Both the position numbers and the translations under genes were made by a program. The notes under the pieces were generated by a model. The model was not told the origin of the DNA. It did not search any database and saw nothing but the letters and a program-made list of their open reading frames with translations. From Oceanipulchritudo coccoides (lineage in GTDB: Bacteria; Verrucomicrobiota; Verrucomicrobiia; Opitutales; Oceanipulchritudinaceae), in the NCBI RefSeq assembly GCF_010500615.1, contig NZ_JAAGNX010000002.1:610990-674989 (forward strand): 64,000 nt of DNA. The letters are read 5' to 3'. Below, one piece after another: positions 55,185 through 64,000 of the stretch; the stretch's first letter is position 1, and each line of letters starts with the position of its first letter.

Positions 55185-56278
55185 ACACTCAGTTGGCGTT
55201 TGCGACGGTTGATCAGGTAAAGGAAAAAAGGGGCGCCCATGAGGGAGGTTACGACCCCGATGGGAATCTCGGCCGGCGCGTTGACCGTCCGGGCCACAAG
55301 GTCGGCGGCCAGGACAAGAAAAGCCCCAAGAAAGGCTGAAGCGGGAATGAGTCGGCGAAAATCAGGGCCCCAGATCATTCTCACAACGTGTGGAACAACC
55401 AGTCCGACAAAGCCAATGAGGCCACAGAAGGCAACAGTCACTCCGACCATTATGGCACAAAGCCCCACCACTATCCGCTTGACCCATTGGGTATTGAAAC
55501 CGAGGTGATAGGCTTCCGCTTCGCCAAGAAGAAAAGCATTCAAGGCGTTTCGGTAACGTGGAAGAATCAGTATTGGAACGACGATGAAAGGAGCCATCAT
55601 GGCGACGCTTTTCCAGGTGGTTGTATGCAGGCTTCCCAAGGTCCAGAATGTGAAGCGCCGCAAGGCGTCATTATCCGATAAGTACAGGACTGCCCCGACA
55701 ATTGCTCCGGCCAGTGCGTTTACGGCAATCCCAGCCAGGAGTAGCGTCGAGATGTGCGTCTTCCCGGCAATCCGGGCGATGCGGTAGACAATGAAGGTGG
55801 TCAGCATGGCCCCGAGCATGGCCCAAAGCGGGACTTGCAGGGCAGCCAGCCAACCGGTCATTCCCGGTAGCCAGCCAAGGCTGCTGATAGCGAGGATCGA
55901 GCCAATCGCACCACCGCTTGACACACCGATCAAGCCGGGATCAGCCAATGGATTCCGGAACAATCCCTGCAGGCAGGCGCCCGCTGTTGCCAGAGCCGCC
56001 CCGACTCCCATCGCGACCAGCACACGCGGCAGACGAATCTCCCAGACTGCCGCCGCTACCCGGGAGTCCACCACTTCAGGCCAATGCCCGAAGCTGAGCC
56101 GGTTGCCCAAAACCGCAAGAACTGCACCCGGCTCCGTGACCAGTGGCCCCAGCATCAAGGAGATCAATCCGAGGATCAGAAGACAGCCCGAAAGGAGTGG
56201 GATCATCCATCCCTTCCGCGCTCGACTGTTCTGCGGATTTCTCCCTTTCTCCATCCCGCCAGCCTCGCTTAATGGCAT
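55181..56278 (-). CDS. ABC transporter permease, FecCD/BtuC family (HmuU-like)
   Basis: Membrane subunit of an iron-complex or vitamin B12 importer. It has the family motif RLPRVLVAMGVGAALATAGACLQGLFRNPLADPG near residues 90-124, IGVSSGGAIGSI and the C-terminal GLVVPHVVRMIWGPDFR, with about 10 spans. The frame is open to 56422, but the extra part is Ser/Gly-rich; I use ATG 56278 (365 residues). ATG 56254 has a better ribosome site (GCGAGG) and is also plausible. TTGACA on the - strand at 56291-56286 lies just upstream of 56278 and would favour the later start. Confidence 0.92.
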   Translation of the reverse strand: MPLSEAGGMEKGRNPQNSRARKGWMIPLLSGCLLILGLISLMLGPLVTEPGAVLAVLGNRLSFGHWPEVVDSRVAAAVWEIRLPRVLVAMGVGAALATAGACLQGLFRNPLADPGLIGVSSGGAIGSILAISSLGWLPGMTGWLAALQVPLWAMLGAMLTTFIVYRIARIAGKTHISTLLLAGIAVNALAGAIVGAVLYLSDNDALRRFTFWTLGSLHTTTWKSVAMMAPFIVVPILILPRYRNALNAFLLGEAEAYHLGFNTQWVKRIVVGLCAIMVGVTVAFCGLIGFVGLVVPHVVRMIWGPDFRRLIPASAFLGAFLVLAADLVARTVNAPAEIPIGVVTSLMGAPFFLYLINRRKRQLSV

Positions 56279-56364
56279 TCTAGTGTCAATAAAACAGGGG
56301 ATAAACAGTTTGTGCGGAATTGCGTTTGTATCTTTTAACAGAATATCCACTAATTCTGCCCAAG

Positions 56365-56709
56365 ATGTCGAAAAACCTGAAATCAAGACGCCGGAGCCGC
56401 TCCCGGAGGCAGAAGGAGCCATGGATAGCCAAGGCCTCGATCCTTCTGCTTTTGGTAAACGGGTTTATCTGGGCTGGATTAAGGAGCCTGGACATCGTCT
56501 TGTTATCATTTCTCTCGATGGCGGTTGCCTTTGGCGGGTGGCTTTTCGGCCGGGCTGCGGGTAAGTATATCCGGCGCCGCCATGGATCGCTGGGCGGGGA
56601 ATCGATGGCGCAAATCGGCTACTGGGGCAACTTGGTGGCCTTTATTGCGACCTTCCTCCTTTTTTCCTATTCTTTGGCGATGGGAGTTCTCCGCGGAGAC
56701 TTTCTTTAA
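56365..56709 (+). CDS. Small membrane protein, unknown function
   Basis: I do not recognise this 114-residue protein. The N-terminal 20 residues are very basic (KSRRRSRSRRQK), then two or three spans follow (~22-40, 45-62, 85-108). Charges around the spans suggest the N-terminus stays in the cytoplasm. Divergent from the permease gene, with ~86 nt between. ATG 56365 gives the best start; the longer frame from 56320 adds hydrophobic residues without a ribosome site. Confidence 0.65.
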   Translation: MSKNLKSRRRSRSRRQKEPWIAKASILLLLVNGFIWAGLRSLDIVLLSFLSMAVAFGGWLFGRAAGKYIRRRHGSLGGESMAQIGYWGNLVAFIATFLLFSYSLAMGVLRGDFL

Positions 56710-56765
56710 GCCCTGGAGGTAGCGAGATTTTGACAAACCGGTCGCTCTGCTGCAGATTCAAGAGC

Positions 56766-57155
56766 ATGAAAGCAGCGATCCGGAAAATTCTCGTTATATG
56801 TGCCTTTGTCATTCCCCTGGCCTCGGTGGCCTCAGCGGAGGGCAAGATCCTATTCGGCCCGTACGAAGCCTTGACGATCAACAGTGAAGTGGTTCGAGGG
56901 GTGAAAGTAGACGACGGTGGAAAGATCTGGCTATTATTGAATCCGACTTACCGTGAGCAGGAAATTATTTTGAAAATTTCCTCCGAGGAAGGTGCGGGTT
57001 ACCGCAAATGGTTCAATGGTAGTTATGAGTTGGTTTCTCCCGCCAATCAAGGCAAGCAACCAAACCAGTGGACCGATTGGATTGAAACGGTATCACCGTA
57101 CATTGAGTACTGGATGTCGGGTGAGAAGATTCTCCACTTGAAGAAAGTGAAGTAG
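56766..57155 (+). CDS. Small exported protein, unknown function
   Basis: Predicted secreted protein of 129 residues. ATG 56766 begins a clear signal peptide: two Lys/Arg, a hydrophobic core (ILVICAFVIPLASVA) and an Ala-x-Ala cleavage site before EGK. The mature part is beta-rich with several Trp and Tyr (WLLLNPTYREQEIILKISSE, WTDWIETVSPYIEYWMSG). No domain named. Followed 4 nt later by a cell-wall hydrolase gene, so a periplasmic or envelope role is plausible. Confidence 0.75.
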   Translation: MKAAIRKILVICAFVIPLASVASAEGKILFGPYEALTINSEVVRGVKVDDGGKIWLLLNPTYREQEIILKISSEEGAGYRKWFNGSYELVSPANQGKQPNQWTDWIETVSPYIEYWMSGEKILHLKKVK

Positions 57156-57159
57156 TCTT

Positions 57160-57966
57160 ATGCCCGTTTCATTAGACAAGATCCTATCGCGTTCAAAGAG
57201 ACACTACTGGATGAATCCGGCCGTTCTTGCCGGAATCCTCATCGCAGCAGTTGTCCTGATTGTCGTCTTGATTCCAGTCAAGTTGGGCCGTGACCTGCCA
57301 GACTTTTCCAAGATTGATGATATCGGGGAACGCAAGGCCGCCTTCTTCGAATTCCTCAAACCCTACGTTGACCGGTCTGACCTGGAGATCCTGAGCCAGC
57401 GCAAGCGCCTCGAGGCAATTAATGGGAATCTGGACCGCGGACCCATGAGCCGGCGCAATGAGCGTTGGGTCAGGCAGCTCGCCTCTGCATACGAAATGGA
57501 GATTGATCCGGAAAGTCCGTTGACGGCGGATTTGGTCGGCAGTCTTCTCGAGCGGGTGGACATCATTCCACAGTCCATGGCGCTTGCCCAAGCGGCACTG
57601 GAAAGCGGGTGGGGGACGAGCCGCTTCGCCCAGCAAGGGAATAACCTGTATGGGGTCTGGTGCTATGAGCCGGGCTGCGGAATTGTGCCAAAGCGTCGAC
57701 CGGCAGGTGCCACCTACGAGGTTAAGAAATACAGCACACCGAAGGAGTCCTTTGACGATTATATCCAGAATTTGAATACAAATCCGGCCTACCTGTCCCT
57801 CCGGCAAATTCGCAGCAGCCTCCGCCGGGAAGGCAAACCGGTGACCGGCATTGCTCTGTCTGACGGCCTTTATCGCTATTCAGAAGAGGGATGGACCTAC
57901 ATCGGAAAGATTCAACGCGTTATCCAGACCAATAACCTGCAGATTTATGACACGATCAAAGATTAA
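57160..57966 (+). CDS. Bax-like glucosaminidase (peptidoglycan hydrolase)
   Basis: Membrane-anchored cell-wall hydrolase of the GH73-related Bax/FlgJ group. One span at residues ~20-40, then a periplasmic domain with the catalytic Glu148 in AALESGWGTSRFAQQGNNLYGVW, and the usual YSTPKESFDDYIQNLNTNPAY and LYRYSEEGWTYIGKI. Length 268 matches E. coli Bax (~274). A Cys pair (WCYEPGCG) follows the active-site region. The gene's end overlaps the next one by 20 nt. Confidence 0.9.
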   Translation: MPVSLDKILSRSKRHYWMNPAVLAGILIAAVVLIVVLIPVKLGRDLPDFSKIDDIGERKAAFFEFLKPYVDRSDLEILSQRKRLEAINGNLDRGPMSRRNERWVRQLASAYEMEIDPESPLTADLVGSLLERVDIIPQSMALAQAALESGWGTSRFAQQGNNLYGVWCYEPGCGIVPKRRPAGATYEVKKYSTPKESFDDYIQNLNTNPAYLSLRQIRSSLRREGKPVTGIALSDGLYRYSEEGWTYIGKIQRVIQTNNLQIYDTIKD

Positions 57967-59575
57967 CTTTTTTTCACTTATCACCGTTCTCCTCGGCCTG
58001 CTTTCGGTTGCCGGATGCGGCAAGCGCGAGGATGCGGTCATCGCGTCTTCACGAGATGGAATTCTCCTTTTCAACAACGGAGCTGAACCGCGTGATTTGG
58101 ATCCCCACGTGGTCACCGGAATGCCCGAGAACCGGGTCATCAAATCCCTTCTGGAGGGACTTGTCCGCGAGCATCCGGAAAGCAGCGACAAGGTGCTTCC
58201 GGGAATGGCTGAGCGCTGGGAGAGCAATCTGGAAAAGAGCATTTGGACCTTTCATTTGCGTGAGGCGTACTGGACAAATGGCGATCCGGTGACGGCGGAT
58301 GATTTTGCTTATTCGTACAGTCGTATCCTGAATCCCGAATTTGGTGCACCCTACGTCAGCATGCTGTTTCGCGTGAAAAATGCCGAGGCTTACAATACGG
58401 GACAAGTCACTGATTTTGGCGAGGTCGGGATCAAGGTCCTGGGTCCACGCACGTTGCAAGTCGAACTGGATGGTCCGACGCCTTACCTTCCGCTCATGTT
58501 GACGCACTACACGTGGTTCCCGCTGCACCGGGCCACGATTGAAAAAGCGGGAGGCTTTGCCAGCCGGGACAGCGGTTGGACCCTTCCCGGGAACTATGTC
58601 GGCAACGGCCCGTTTGTCCTTAAGGAGTGGCTACCAAATCAGCGGATCATTGTTGAGAAGAATCCGGGTTATTGGGACGCCGGATCTGTGGCCCTGAACG
58701 GCATCCATTTCTTTCCCATTCAGGATCGTCAGACGGAAAACCGCATGTTCCAGACCGGTCAACTCCATATCACAAACGGTGTTCCTTTCAATTTGCGTGA
58801 CAAATACCGTCAGGAAAACAACCCCGCTCTTCGCGAGGACCCCATGTTTGCGACCGGCTATCTCGGCCTGAATAACCGTCACGAGGGTCTTGATGATCCC
58901 CGTGTTCGCCATGCCCTCTCCATGGCCCTTGATCGGAAAACGATCATTGATAAAGTCACCAAGAATGGATCTCCAGCCGGTGGGTTTGTCCCTCCGACGA
59001 TTGGGGGATATGCCCTCTCCGACGCGCTTCCCTACGATCCGGAGGCGGCCCGGCAATTACTTGCCGAGGCGGGTTATCCCGGCGGGGAAGGTTTGCCGGA
59101 ATTTGAGTTCATGATCGCCAATTCCGACACCTCCCGCACCTTTGCCGAAGTGGTCCAGGAAATGTGGCGGACCGAGCTCGGCGTTTCCATCGAGATCCTG
59201 AACAAGGAATGGCAGGTCCTCATCGCCGAGATGGATAGTGGCAATTATGACATCTTCCTTCTTTCTTGGATCGGGGATTATCTGGATCCAGCTACTTTCC
59301 TGAAAATCATGCGGACAGGAGATGGCAATAATCGCACAGGCTATGGGAATCCTGCCTATGATGCCCTGCTGGCCAAAGCCAATCAGGTCACCTCGATTGA
59401 AGAGCGCTATGCCCTTCTTGCGGAAGCCGAGGCCATTCTGCTCGCGGATTTGCCAATTTTGCCCATTACGTGGGCCCGGAACATGTATCTCATTCATCCC
59501 GATGTCCAGGGTTGGGCCTCCAAAGCCCTGATGGATCAGCCGTATGAATCAGTCCGTCTGGTGCCGGGAGAATAA
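57947..59575 (+). CDS. Oligopeptide-binding lipoprotein (OppA/DppA family)
   Basis: Periplasmic family-5 solute-binding protein of a peptide ABC importer. ATG 57947 gives a lipoprotein signal (SVAGC lipobox). The mature part has the family opening LDPHVVTGMPENRVIKSLLEGLV, the conserved WTFHLREAYWTNGDPVTADDFAYS, the KNPGYWDAG stretch and the C-terminal AWI/W-rich region (ISWIGDYLDPATFLKIM-like). Length 542 is typical. Permease and ATPase genes are not adjacent. The frame is open from 57851, but that part overlaps the hydrolase gene. Confidence 0.92.
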   Translation: MTRSKINFFSLITVLLGLLSVAGCGKREDAVIASSRDGILLFNNGAEPRDLDPHVVTGMPENRVIKSLLEGLVREHPESSDKVLPGMAERWESNLEKSIWTFHLREAYWTNGDPVTADDFAYSYSRILNPEFGAPYVSMLFRVKNAEAYNTGQVTDFGEVGIKVLGPRTLQVELDGPTPYLPLMLTHYTWFPLHRATIEKAGGFASRDSGWTLPGNYVGNGPFVLKEWLPNQRIIVEKNPGYWDAGSVALNGIHFFPIQDRQTENRMFQTGQLHITNGVPFNLRDKYRQENNPALREDPMFATGYLGLNNRHEGLDDPRVRHALSMALDRKTIIDKVTKNGSPAGGFVPPTIGGYALSDALPYDPEAARQLLAEAGYPGGEGLPEFEFMIANSDTSRTFAEVVQEMWRTELGVSIEILNKEWQVLIAEMDSGNYDIFLLSWIGDYLDPATFLKIMRTGDGNNRTGYGNPAYDALLAKANQVTSIEERYALLAEAEAILLADLPILPITWARNMYLIHPDVQGWASKALMDQPYESVRLVPGE

Positions 59576-59598
59576 GCGACAAGTTGACCCAGTGTGGG

Positions 59599-59626
59599 TT
59601 GATAGCCACGAAGCGGTGTGTAATAA
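59599..59626 (+). promoter_or_regulatory. Possible promoter of clpB
   Basis: TTGATA (59599-59604) and TAATAA (59621-59626) are 16 bp apart, a fair match to a housekeeping promoter, ~100 nt before clpB. No CIRCE inverted repeat and no clear heat-shock sigma-32 signature was seen in the 147-nt gap. A short ACCCA gtg TGGGT inverted repeat lies just before it. Confidence 0.4.
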
Positions 59627-59722
59627 TGTCGCTATCTCCGTCTGGATGTTAATCATAACATGCTGAAAAACAGGTTGTTACGTTAATTGCTACCTTGGCG
59701 TGGGTTATGCGTTAGCTGAGGT

Positions 59723-62332
59723 ATGACATTTGACGCAAACAAGTATACAGAAAAGGCTCGTGAGGCCGTTGTCGGGGCCCAGACCGAGGCCCGCCGGCTT
59801 GGGCACCAACAAGTCGATTGCTGGCATCTGCTGGCCGCCATGTTGATCCAAACCAACGGAATCCTGCCCGTACTCCTGAAACGCCTTGAGATCACACCGG
59901 CGGCGGTCGAGCTGGCGCTCCGGCGAGAGTTGGAGAAATTGCCTGCAGTGAGCGGCGCGACAGCTTCAGGGACGGTCTACATTTCCGAGAGTCTGGGTCG
60001 GGCTTTTACGCATGCGGAAAACCTTGCCAGTGAACTCAAGGACGAATTTGTCTCGGTCGAGCACCTGTTTCTGGGCCTCATCCGGGAAACCGGCAATGCC
60101 GAGCTACAGAAGGTCCTCAAGACCTTTGAGCTGGATGAGAAGCGCGTGCTTGAAGCAGTCAGGCGCATGCGCGGGTCACAGCGCGTGACCAGCCAGAATC
60201 CCGAGGGGACCTATGACGTATTGGAAAAGTACGGTATTGATCTGGTTGAAACAGCACGGTCCGGCAAGCTGGACCCGGTCATCGGCCGGGATGATGAAAT
60301 CCGACGCGTCATTCGTATTCTTTCCAGGAAGACCAAGAACAACCCTGTCCTGATCGGAGATCCGGGAGTGGGGAAGACTGCCATTGTGGAGGGACTAGCC
60401 CAGCGAATCCTGAACGGGGATGTCCCTGAGGGCCTGAAGGATAAGACCGTTTTTGCCCTCGATATGGGGGCCCTGCTCGCTGGGGCCAAATTCCGGGGCG
60501 AGTTTGAAGAGCGCTTGAAGGCGGTCCTGCAGGAAATCAAGTCCGCCGAAGGTCGAATTCTCCTCTTCATCGACGAGCTGCACACAATTGTTGGTGCGGG
60601 CAAGGCGGAGGGTGCCATGGATGCCGGGAATTTGCTCAAGCCGATGTTGGCCCGTGGGGAACTCCATTGCATAGGAGCGACCACCCTTGATGAATACCGC
60701 AAGCATCTTGAAAAGGATGCTGCCCTCGAGCGGCGTTTCCAGCCGGTGCTGGTCGATCAGCCGAGCGTGGAGGACACAATTTCCATCCTGCGTGGATTGC
60801 GGGAACGCTTTGAGGTGCACCATGGGGTCCGGATTACTGACAATGCCCTTGTGCACGCGGCAACCCTCTCGCACCGCTACATCTCCGATCGCTTTCTTCC
60901 CGACAAGGCAATTGACCTCGTTGACGAGGCCGGGGCCATGATCCGTACGGAAATGGATTCCATGCCGCAGGAACTGGACACCCTTTCGAGACGCGTCATG
61001 CAGTTGGAAATCGAGGAAGCCGCGCTCAAGAAGGAGAAGGACGAGGCCTCCCGTGAGCGCCTCAAGGAATTGAAGTCCGAGCTGGCCAGTGAGCGGGAAA
61101 AGTGTTCTGCCCTTCGCGCCCAGTGGGAGTCCGAGAAGGAGGCCCTGAGTGGTACACGCAAGCTGCGGGAGGCCCTCGAGAAGGCCCGTCTCGATATGGA
61201 GGCCGCCGAGCGCGTCTACGACTTGAACAAGGCGGCCCAGTTACGCCACGGGACAATTCCTGATCTCGAGGAGCGCCTGAAGCAGGCCGAGGATCAGGTC
61301 CAGACTGACAAAAGCCATCTCTTCAAGGAGGAGGTGACCGACGAGGAGATCGGGGAAATAGTCAGCCGCTGGACAGGTATTCCGGTTTCACGACTCCTCG
61401 AAGGGGAAAAGGAGAAACTTCTCAAAATGGAAGACATCCTCCATGAGCGAGTCATCGGACAGGATGAGGGAGTTCGCGTTGTCAGCGAGGCCATCCTGCG
61501 CTCAAGGGCCGGCATCAAGGACCCGCGTCGCCCAATCGGAAGCTTTCTCTTTCTCGGGCCGACGGGGGTCGGCAAGACCGAGCTCGCACGCACATTGGCT
61601 GAGTCCTTGTTCGACAGTGAAGACAATATGGTCCGGCTGGACATGTCTGAATACATGGAGAAGCACTCGGTTTCGCGTCTTGTCGGTGCGCCTCCCGGCT
61701 ATGTCGGATATGACGAAGGCGGTCAGCTGACCGAGGCCGTCCGGCGCAAACCGTATTCGGTCATCCTTTTCGATGAGATTGAGAAGGCCCACCCAGACGT
61801 CTTCAACACGCTCCTCCAAATCATGGACGATGGGCGCATCACTGACAGCCAGGGCCACACCGTTGATTTCAAGAACACGGTTCTCATCCTGACCTCCAAT
61901 ATTGGCAGCCGCTACCTGACAGAGGGAGTGACCGGCGATGAGATTCCGGATTCCGTCAAGGAGTCCGTCTTCACTGAATTGCGGAATGCCTTCCGACCGG
62001 AGTTCCTCAACCGGCTCGATGATACCATCCTTTTCAAACCCCTGACCCTTGAGAATATCGAGGCCATCATCGAAATCCTGCTGAAGGACCTCAATAAGCG
62101 CCTCAAGGACCGGAAAATTGAGATTTGTCTCGATGAAAAGGCCCGTCACTGGTTTGCCGAGAAGGGTTATGATCCTGTCTATGGAGCCCGGCCGCTTCGA
62201 CGCCTTCTCCAGAAACGCGTTGAAAACGCCCTTGCCAGGGGAATTATCAGCGGCGAGATCCGCGAAGGGTCACTTGTCCAGTTCTCTATTGAGGAGGACC
62301 AGCCGGTCTGGGCGGAAATTACCAGTTCCTGA
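59723..62332 (+). CDS. clpB: ATP-dependent disaggregase ClpB
   Basis: Hexameric chaperone that pulls proteins out of aggregates with DnaK. Order: Clp N domain (~1-145), first AAA+ module with Walker [10 protein letters not shown] (212-220) and Walker [12 protein letters not shown], the M-domain coiled coil (~410-525, present, which separates ClpB from ClpA), and the second AAA+ module with [24 protein letters not shown] and GSRYL/arginine-finger region. The C-terminal D2-small domain ends normally. Length 869 matches the family. Confidence 0.97.
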   Translation: MTFDANKYTEKAREAVVGAQTEARRLGHQQVDCWHLLAAMLIQTNGILPVLLKRLEITPAAVELALRRELEKLPAVSGATASGTVYISESLGRAFTHAENLASELKDEFVSVEHLFLGLIRETGNAELQKVLKTFELDEKRVLEAVRRMRGSQRVTSQNPEGTYDVLEKYGIDLVETARSGKLDPVIGRDDEIRRVIRILSRKTKNNPVLIGDPGVGKTAIVEGLAQRILNGDVPEGLKDKTVFALDMGALLAGAKFRGEFEERLKAVLQEIKSAEGRILLFIDELHTIVGAGKAEGAMDAGNLLKPMLARGELHCIGATTLDEYRKHLEKDAALERRFQPVLVDQPSVEDTISILRGLRERFEVHHGVRITDNALVHAATLSHRYISDRFLPDKAIDLVDEAGAMIRTEMDSMPQELDTLSRRVMQLEIEEAALKKEKDEASRERLKELKSELASEREKCSALRAQWESEKEALSGTRKLREALEKARLDMEAAERVYDLNKAAQLRHGTIPDLEERLKQAEDQVQTDKSHLFKEEVTDEEIGEIVSRWTGIPVSRLLEGEKEKLLKMEDILHERVIGQDEGVRVVSEAILRSRAGIKDPRRPIGSFLFLGPTGVGKTELARTLAESLFDSEDNMVRLDMSEYMEKHSVSRLVGAPPGYVGYDEGGQLTEAVRRKPYSVILFDEIEKAHPDVFNTLLQIMDDGRITDSQGHTVDFKNTVLILTSNIGSRYLTEGVTGDEIPDSVKESVFTELRNAFRPEFLNRLDDTILFKPLTLENIEAIIEILLKDLNKRLKDRKIEICLDEKARHWFAEKGYDPVYGARPLRRLLQKRVENALARGIISGEIREGSLVQFSIEEDQPVWAEITSS

Positions 62333-62407
62333 CTTAAAGCGGGATTTTTTGTTGACGCACCGGGTCGGGCTGGTTTGCTGGCTCCTTTTCCCTAATACAA
62401 ATTTATT

Positions 62408-62608
62408 ATGTCCGTAGAAATTAAGATTCGCAAAGGAGAACCGATTGAGCGCGCGCTGCGTCGCCTGAAGAAGCGGCTTGACCGCGAAGGCGTCATCCGT
62501 GACGTCCGTGCCAAACGGTATTTTGAAAAGCCCTGTGAAGTACGCCGCCGCAAGAAGAAGGTCGCTGCTTTCTCGGCTATGTTGCGTGCCCGTTACGAAA
62601 ATCAGTAA
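62408..62608 (+). CDS. rpsU: 30S ribosomal protein S21
   Basis: Small basic ribosomal protein of the 30S platform. The 66-residue sequence shows the family pattern EIKIRKGEPIERALRRLKKR, VRAKRYFEKP and the basic KVAAFSAML tail. It lies 75 nt after clpB. The stretch before it is T-rich with no clear ribosome-binding site, as is common for this gene. It is followed by its own terminator, so it is probably a single-gene transcript. Confidence 0.95.
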   Translation: MSVEIKIRKGEPIERALRRLKKRLDREGVIRDVRAKRYFEKPCEVRRRKKKVAAFSAMLRARYENQ

Positions 62609-62634
62609 TTGAGCGGAAATTGACCCTTTTCCTT

Positions 62635-62666
62635 CCCCTCCGGATCTCCCGGTGGGGATTTTTTTT
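62635..62666 (+). terminator. Intrinsic terminator downstream of rpsU
   Basis: CCCC (62635-62638) pairs with GGGG (62654-62657) and an inner CCGG pairs with CCGG around a 5-nt loop, with one mismatch between the two helices. Eight T residues follow (62659-62666). It starts 27 nt after the rpsU stop. Confidence 0.85.
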
Positions 62667-62732
62667 GCCGTTTTTTGATGGGAGGGTTGCCCTTTTGGCA
62701 GGGATGCCGTTCTTCTAGAAGCGCCTTATCAA

Positions 62733-63671
62733 ATGAAATTTTCTGTCTCCAGTTGTTGGAATTCACATCGCCATGACGACGGTTACCCGATGCTCGTCGA
62801 ATTGGCCGAGCTTGGATTTGACTATGTCGAGTTGTCGCACGGGACGCGCCTAAGCCTTGTCCCGGGAATTCTCAAGGCACTCGAGGAGGGCATTATCAAG
62901 GTGTCTTCGGTTCATAACTTCTGTCCTTTGCCGGTTGGCGTGATGGGCGCAGCGCCTAATTTGTTCGAGCCGAGCTCACCGAGCCGCCGTGAGCGAATTC
63001 TCTGGTTGAACAACACCCTGAGGACGCTGGAATTTGCCCAGCGCGTGGAATGCGAACGGGTTGTTCTCCATTCCGGGAGGACGCTCTTTGTCTGGCGTAA
63101 TCCGGAGCCGGTGTTTGAGGCCGCCTATGAGGTGGATGAAGGGAAAAACAGCGAAACATTTCAACTGGCCCGGGAGAAGGGTCTCAAGCGGCTGCGTAAA
63201 AAGCAGGGGTCGTTCATGAAGCAGCTGAAGAAAAACTACGACCTGCTGGCTGAGAAAGCGAAGGACAAGGGCGTTCTTTTCGGGATTGAAAACCGCGAGG
63301 GATTTACCGAGCTGCCCATGGACGAGGAAATGCCAAACCTTATCGACAGCCTGAAGGAACACGGCGTTTTTGGTTACTGGCATGATTCTGGCCATGCCCA
63401 GCTCAAGGAGCGCATGGGCTTGCTTGAGCATAAAGGCTTTCTTGAATCCCTCCGGCCCAACTTGGTAGGGTTCCATTTGCATGACGTGAGCACGGAGGAC
63501 CGGGATCACCAGGTTCCCGGAACGGGAGTCATTGACTGGGACATGCTGGCCAAGTTTGTCCGATCCGACGATGTGGTCGTGATGGAGATGAGTCCGCGCC
63601 TGTCTTCTGAGCAGATGCGGGAAGGCCGTGAATTTCTCCTCCGGACAATTCCCGCCCTGAGCGCATCATGA
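62733..63671 (+). CDS. Sugar phosphate isomerase/epimerase family TIM barrel
   Basis: Second TIM-barrel isomerase-like protein of the window, 312 residues. Typical features: FDYVELSHGTRLSLVPGILKAL, VSSVHNFCPLPVG, VVLHSGRT, FGIENREGFTELP (metal-site Glu), YWHDSGHAQLKERM with two His, FHLHDVSTEDRDHQVPGTG and VMEMS. A basic helical insertion (KGLKRLRKKQGSFMKQLKKN, ~150-170) is unusual for the family. The stop overlaps the next gene by 4 nt. Substrate unknown. Confidence 0.88.
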   Translation: MKFSVSSCWNSHRHDDGYPMLVELAELGFDYVELSHGTRLSLVPGILKALEEGIIKVSSVHNFCPLPVGVMGAAPNLFEPSSPSRRERILWLNNTLRTLEFAQRVECERVVLHSGRTLFVWRNPEPVFEAAYEVDEGKNSETFQLAREKGLKRLRKKQGSFMKQLKKNYDLLAEKAKDKGVLFGIENREGFTELPMDEEMPNLIDSLKEHGVFGYWHDSGHAQLKERMGLLEHKGFLESLRPNLVGFHLHDVSTEDRDHQVPGTGVIDWDMLAKFVRSDDVVVMEMSPRLSSEQMREGREFLLRTIPALSAS

Positions 63672-64000
63672 AGGCCCCCGTGGAGTGGATTCTCGCCTCG
63701 GGATCCCCGCGGCGCCGTGAGTTGCTATCGCAACTAAAGGCTGATTTCCGGGTCGTCACCGCGGATGTGGAGGAATGGGAGCCGGATCACGCGGACCCGG
63801 TGGAGCAGGTCGAGGAGAACGCTCGTCGAAAAGGTGAAGCAGTTGCTGCCCGCCACGCTGACGCCCTTGTCATTGCGGCAGATACGACCGTTGCCCTCGG
63901 CAAGCGCCTTTTTGCGAAGCCGAAGAATCCGGATCACGCAGTCTCAATGCTGACTGAACTAAGCGGCCGGACCCATCAGGTTCTCACCGGGGTGGCACTC
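63668..64000 (+). CDS. Maf family nucleotide pyrophosphatase (3' end outside window)
   Basis: Maf proteins hydrolyse canonical and modified nucleoside triphosphates and are linked to septum control. The visible 111 residues open with ILASGSPRRRELLSQL, the family signature, followed by ENARRKGEAVAARH and IAADTTVALGKRLFAKP, then MLTELSGRTHQVLTGV. All early active-site motifs are intact. The frame is open at the window edge, so the C-terminus is missing from view. Its start overlaps the isomerase-like gene by 4 nt. Confidence 0.93.
   Translation, partial: MKAPVEWILASGSPRRRELLSQLKADFRVVTADVEEWEPDHADPVEQVEENARRKGEAVAARHADALVIAADTTVALGKRLFAKPKNPDHAVSMLTELSGRTHQVLTGVAL

Noticed and set aside
59576-59722. 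CIRCE or sigma-32 element before clpB
   Set aside because: No TTAGCACTC-type inverted repeat or clear heat-shock promoter was found; only a housekeeping-like promoter is proposed.

Overview
The window looks like chromosomal backbone from a PVC-superphylum bacterium, most likely Verrucomicrobiota of the Opitutae/Puniceicoccales type (inferred from gene content, not from a marker search). The ribonucleotide reductase resembles the chlamydial class Ic type, there is a Gram-negative envelope and type IV pilin gene set, and GC content is moderate to high and even. Coding is dense, genes are mostly intact, and many neighbours overlap by 4 nt. No rRNA, tRNA, insertion sequence, prophage or CRISPR array was recognised by eye.

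Layout. (1) 1-9766: the 3' part of a respiratory complex I operon on +, nuoF (partial)-G-H-I-J-K-L-M-N. (2) 9826-10530: a small toxin-antitoxin pair (ribbon-helix-helix antitoxin, PIN-domain toxin) behind an operator-like repeat. (3) 10736-13427: a pantothenate/CoA operon panB-panC-coaX-panD, using type III pantothenate kinase. (4) 13433-17997, - strand: nrdB-nrdA with a terminator at the end and two NrdR-box-like sites, 32 bp apart, in front. (5) 18190-20900: an ABC ATPase and a solute-binding protein with no permease beside them. (6) 20909-25555, - strand: metallophosphatase, MgtE magnesium transporter, HAD hydrolase and MFS transporter. (7) 25646-29467: a hypothetical protein, aldose epimerase, exonuclease VII large subunit and a TVP38-type membrane protein.

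(8) 29490-43919: a surface-glycan region. It starts with a polyprenyl-phosphate glycosyltransferase on +, followed by a long - strand run of glycosyltransferases, a methyltransferase, a flippase and four successive GT-C/GT39-like membrane glycosyltransferases. Directly upstream of that run lies a type IV pilin-like gene with its own terminator. (9) 44485-48714, - strand: a membrane PIN-TRAM protein and a two-gene unit that I read as an undescribed proton-driven motor of the MotA/ExbB plus MotB/ExbD kind. Its tail subunit carries a ~200-residue coiled coil and a degenerate trypsin-like domain. This is the best candidate for a new system here.

(10) 48771-56709: peptide deformylase, a sugar isomerase-like TIM barrel, a Fur-family regulator, heme/cobalamin-type ABC transporter genes split into two places, a gamma carbonic anhydrase, an ovothiol-type methyltransferase, isochorismate synthase (menaquinone entry, consistent with the NADH:quinone complex at the left end) and a small membrane protein. 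(11) 56766-64000: a small exported protein, a Bax-like glucosaminidase, an oligopeptide-binding lipoprotein, ClpB, ribosomal protein S21 with a terminator, a TIM-barrel isomerase and the start of a Maf pyrophosphatase cut by the window edge.
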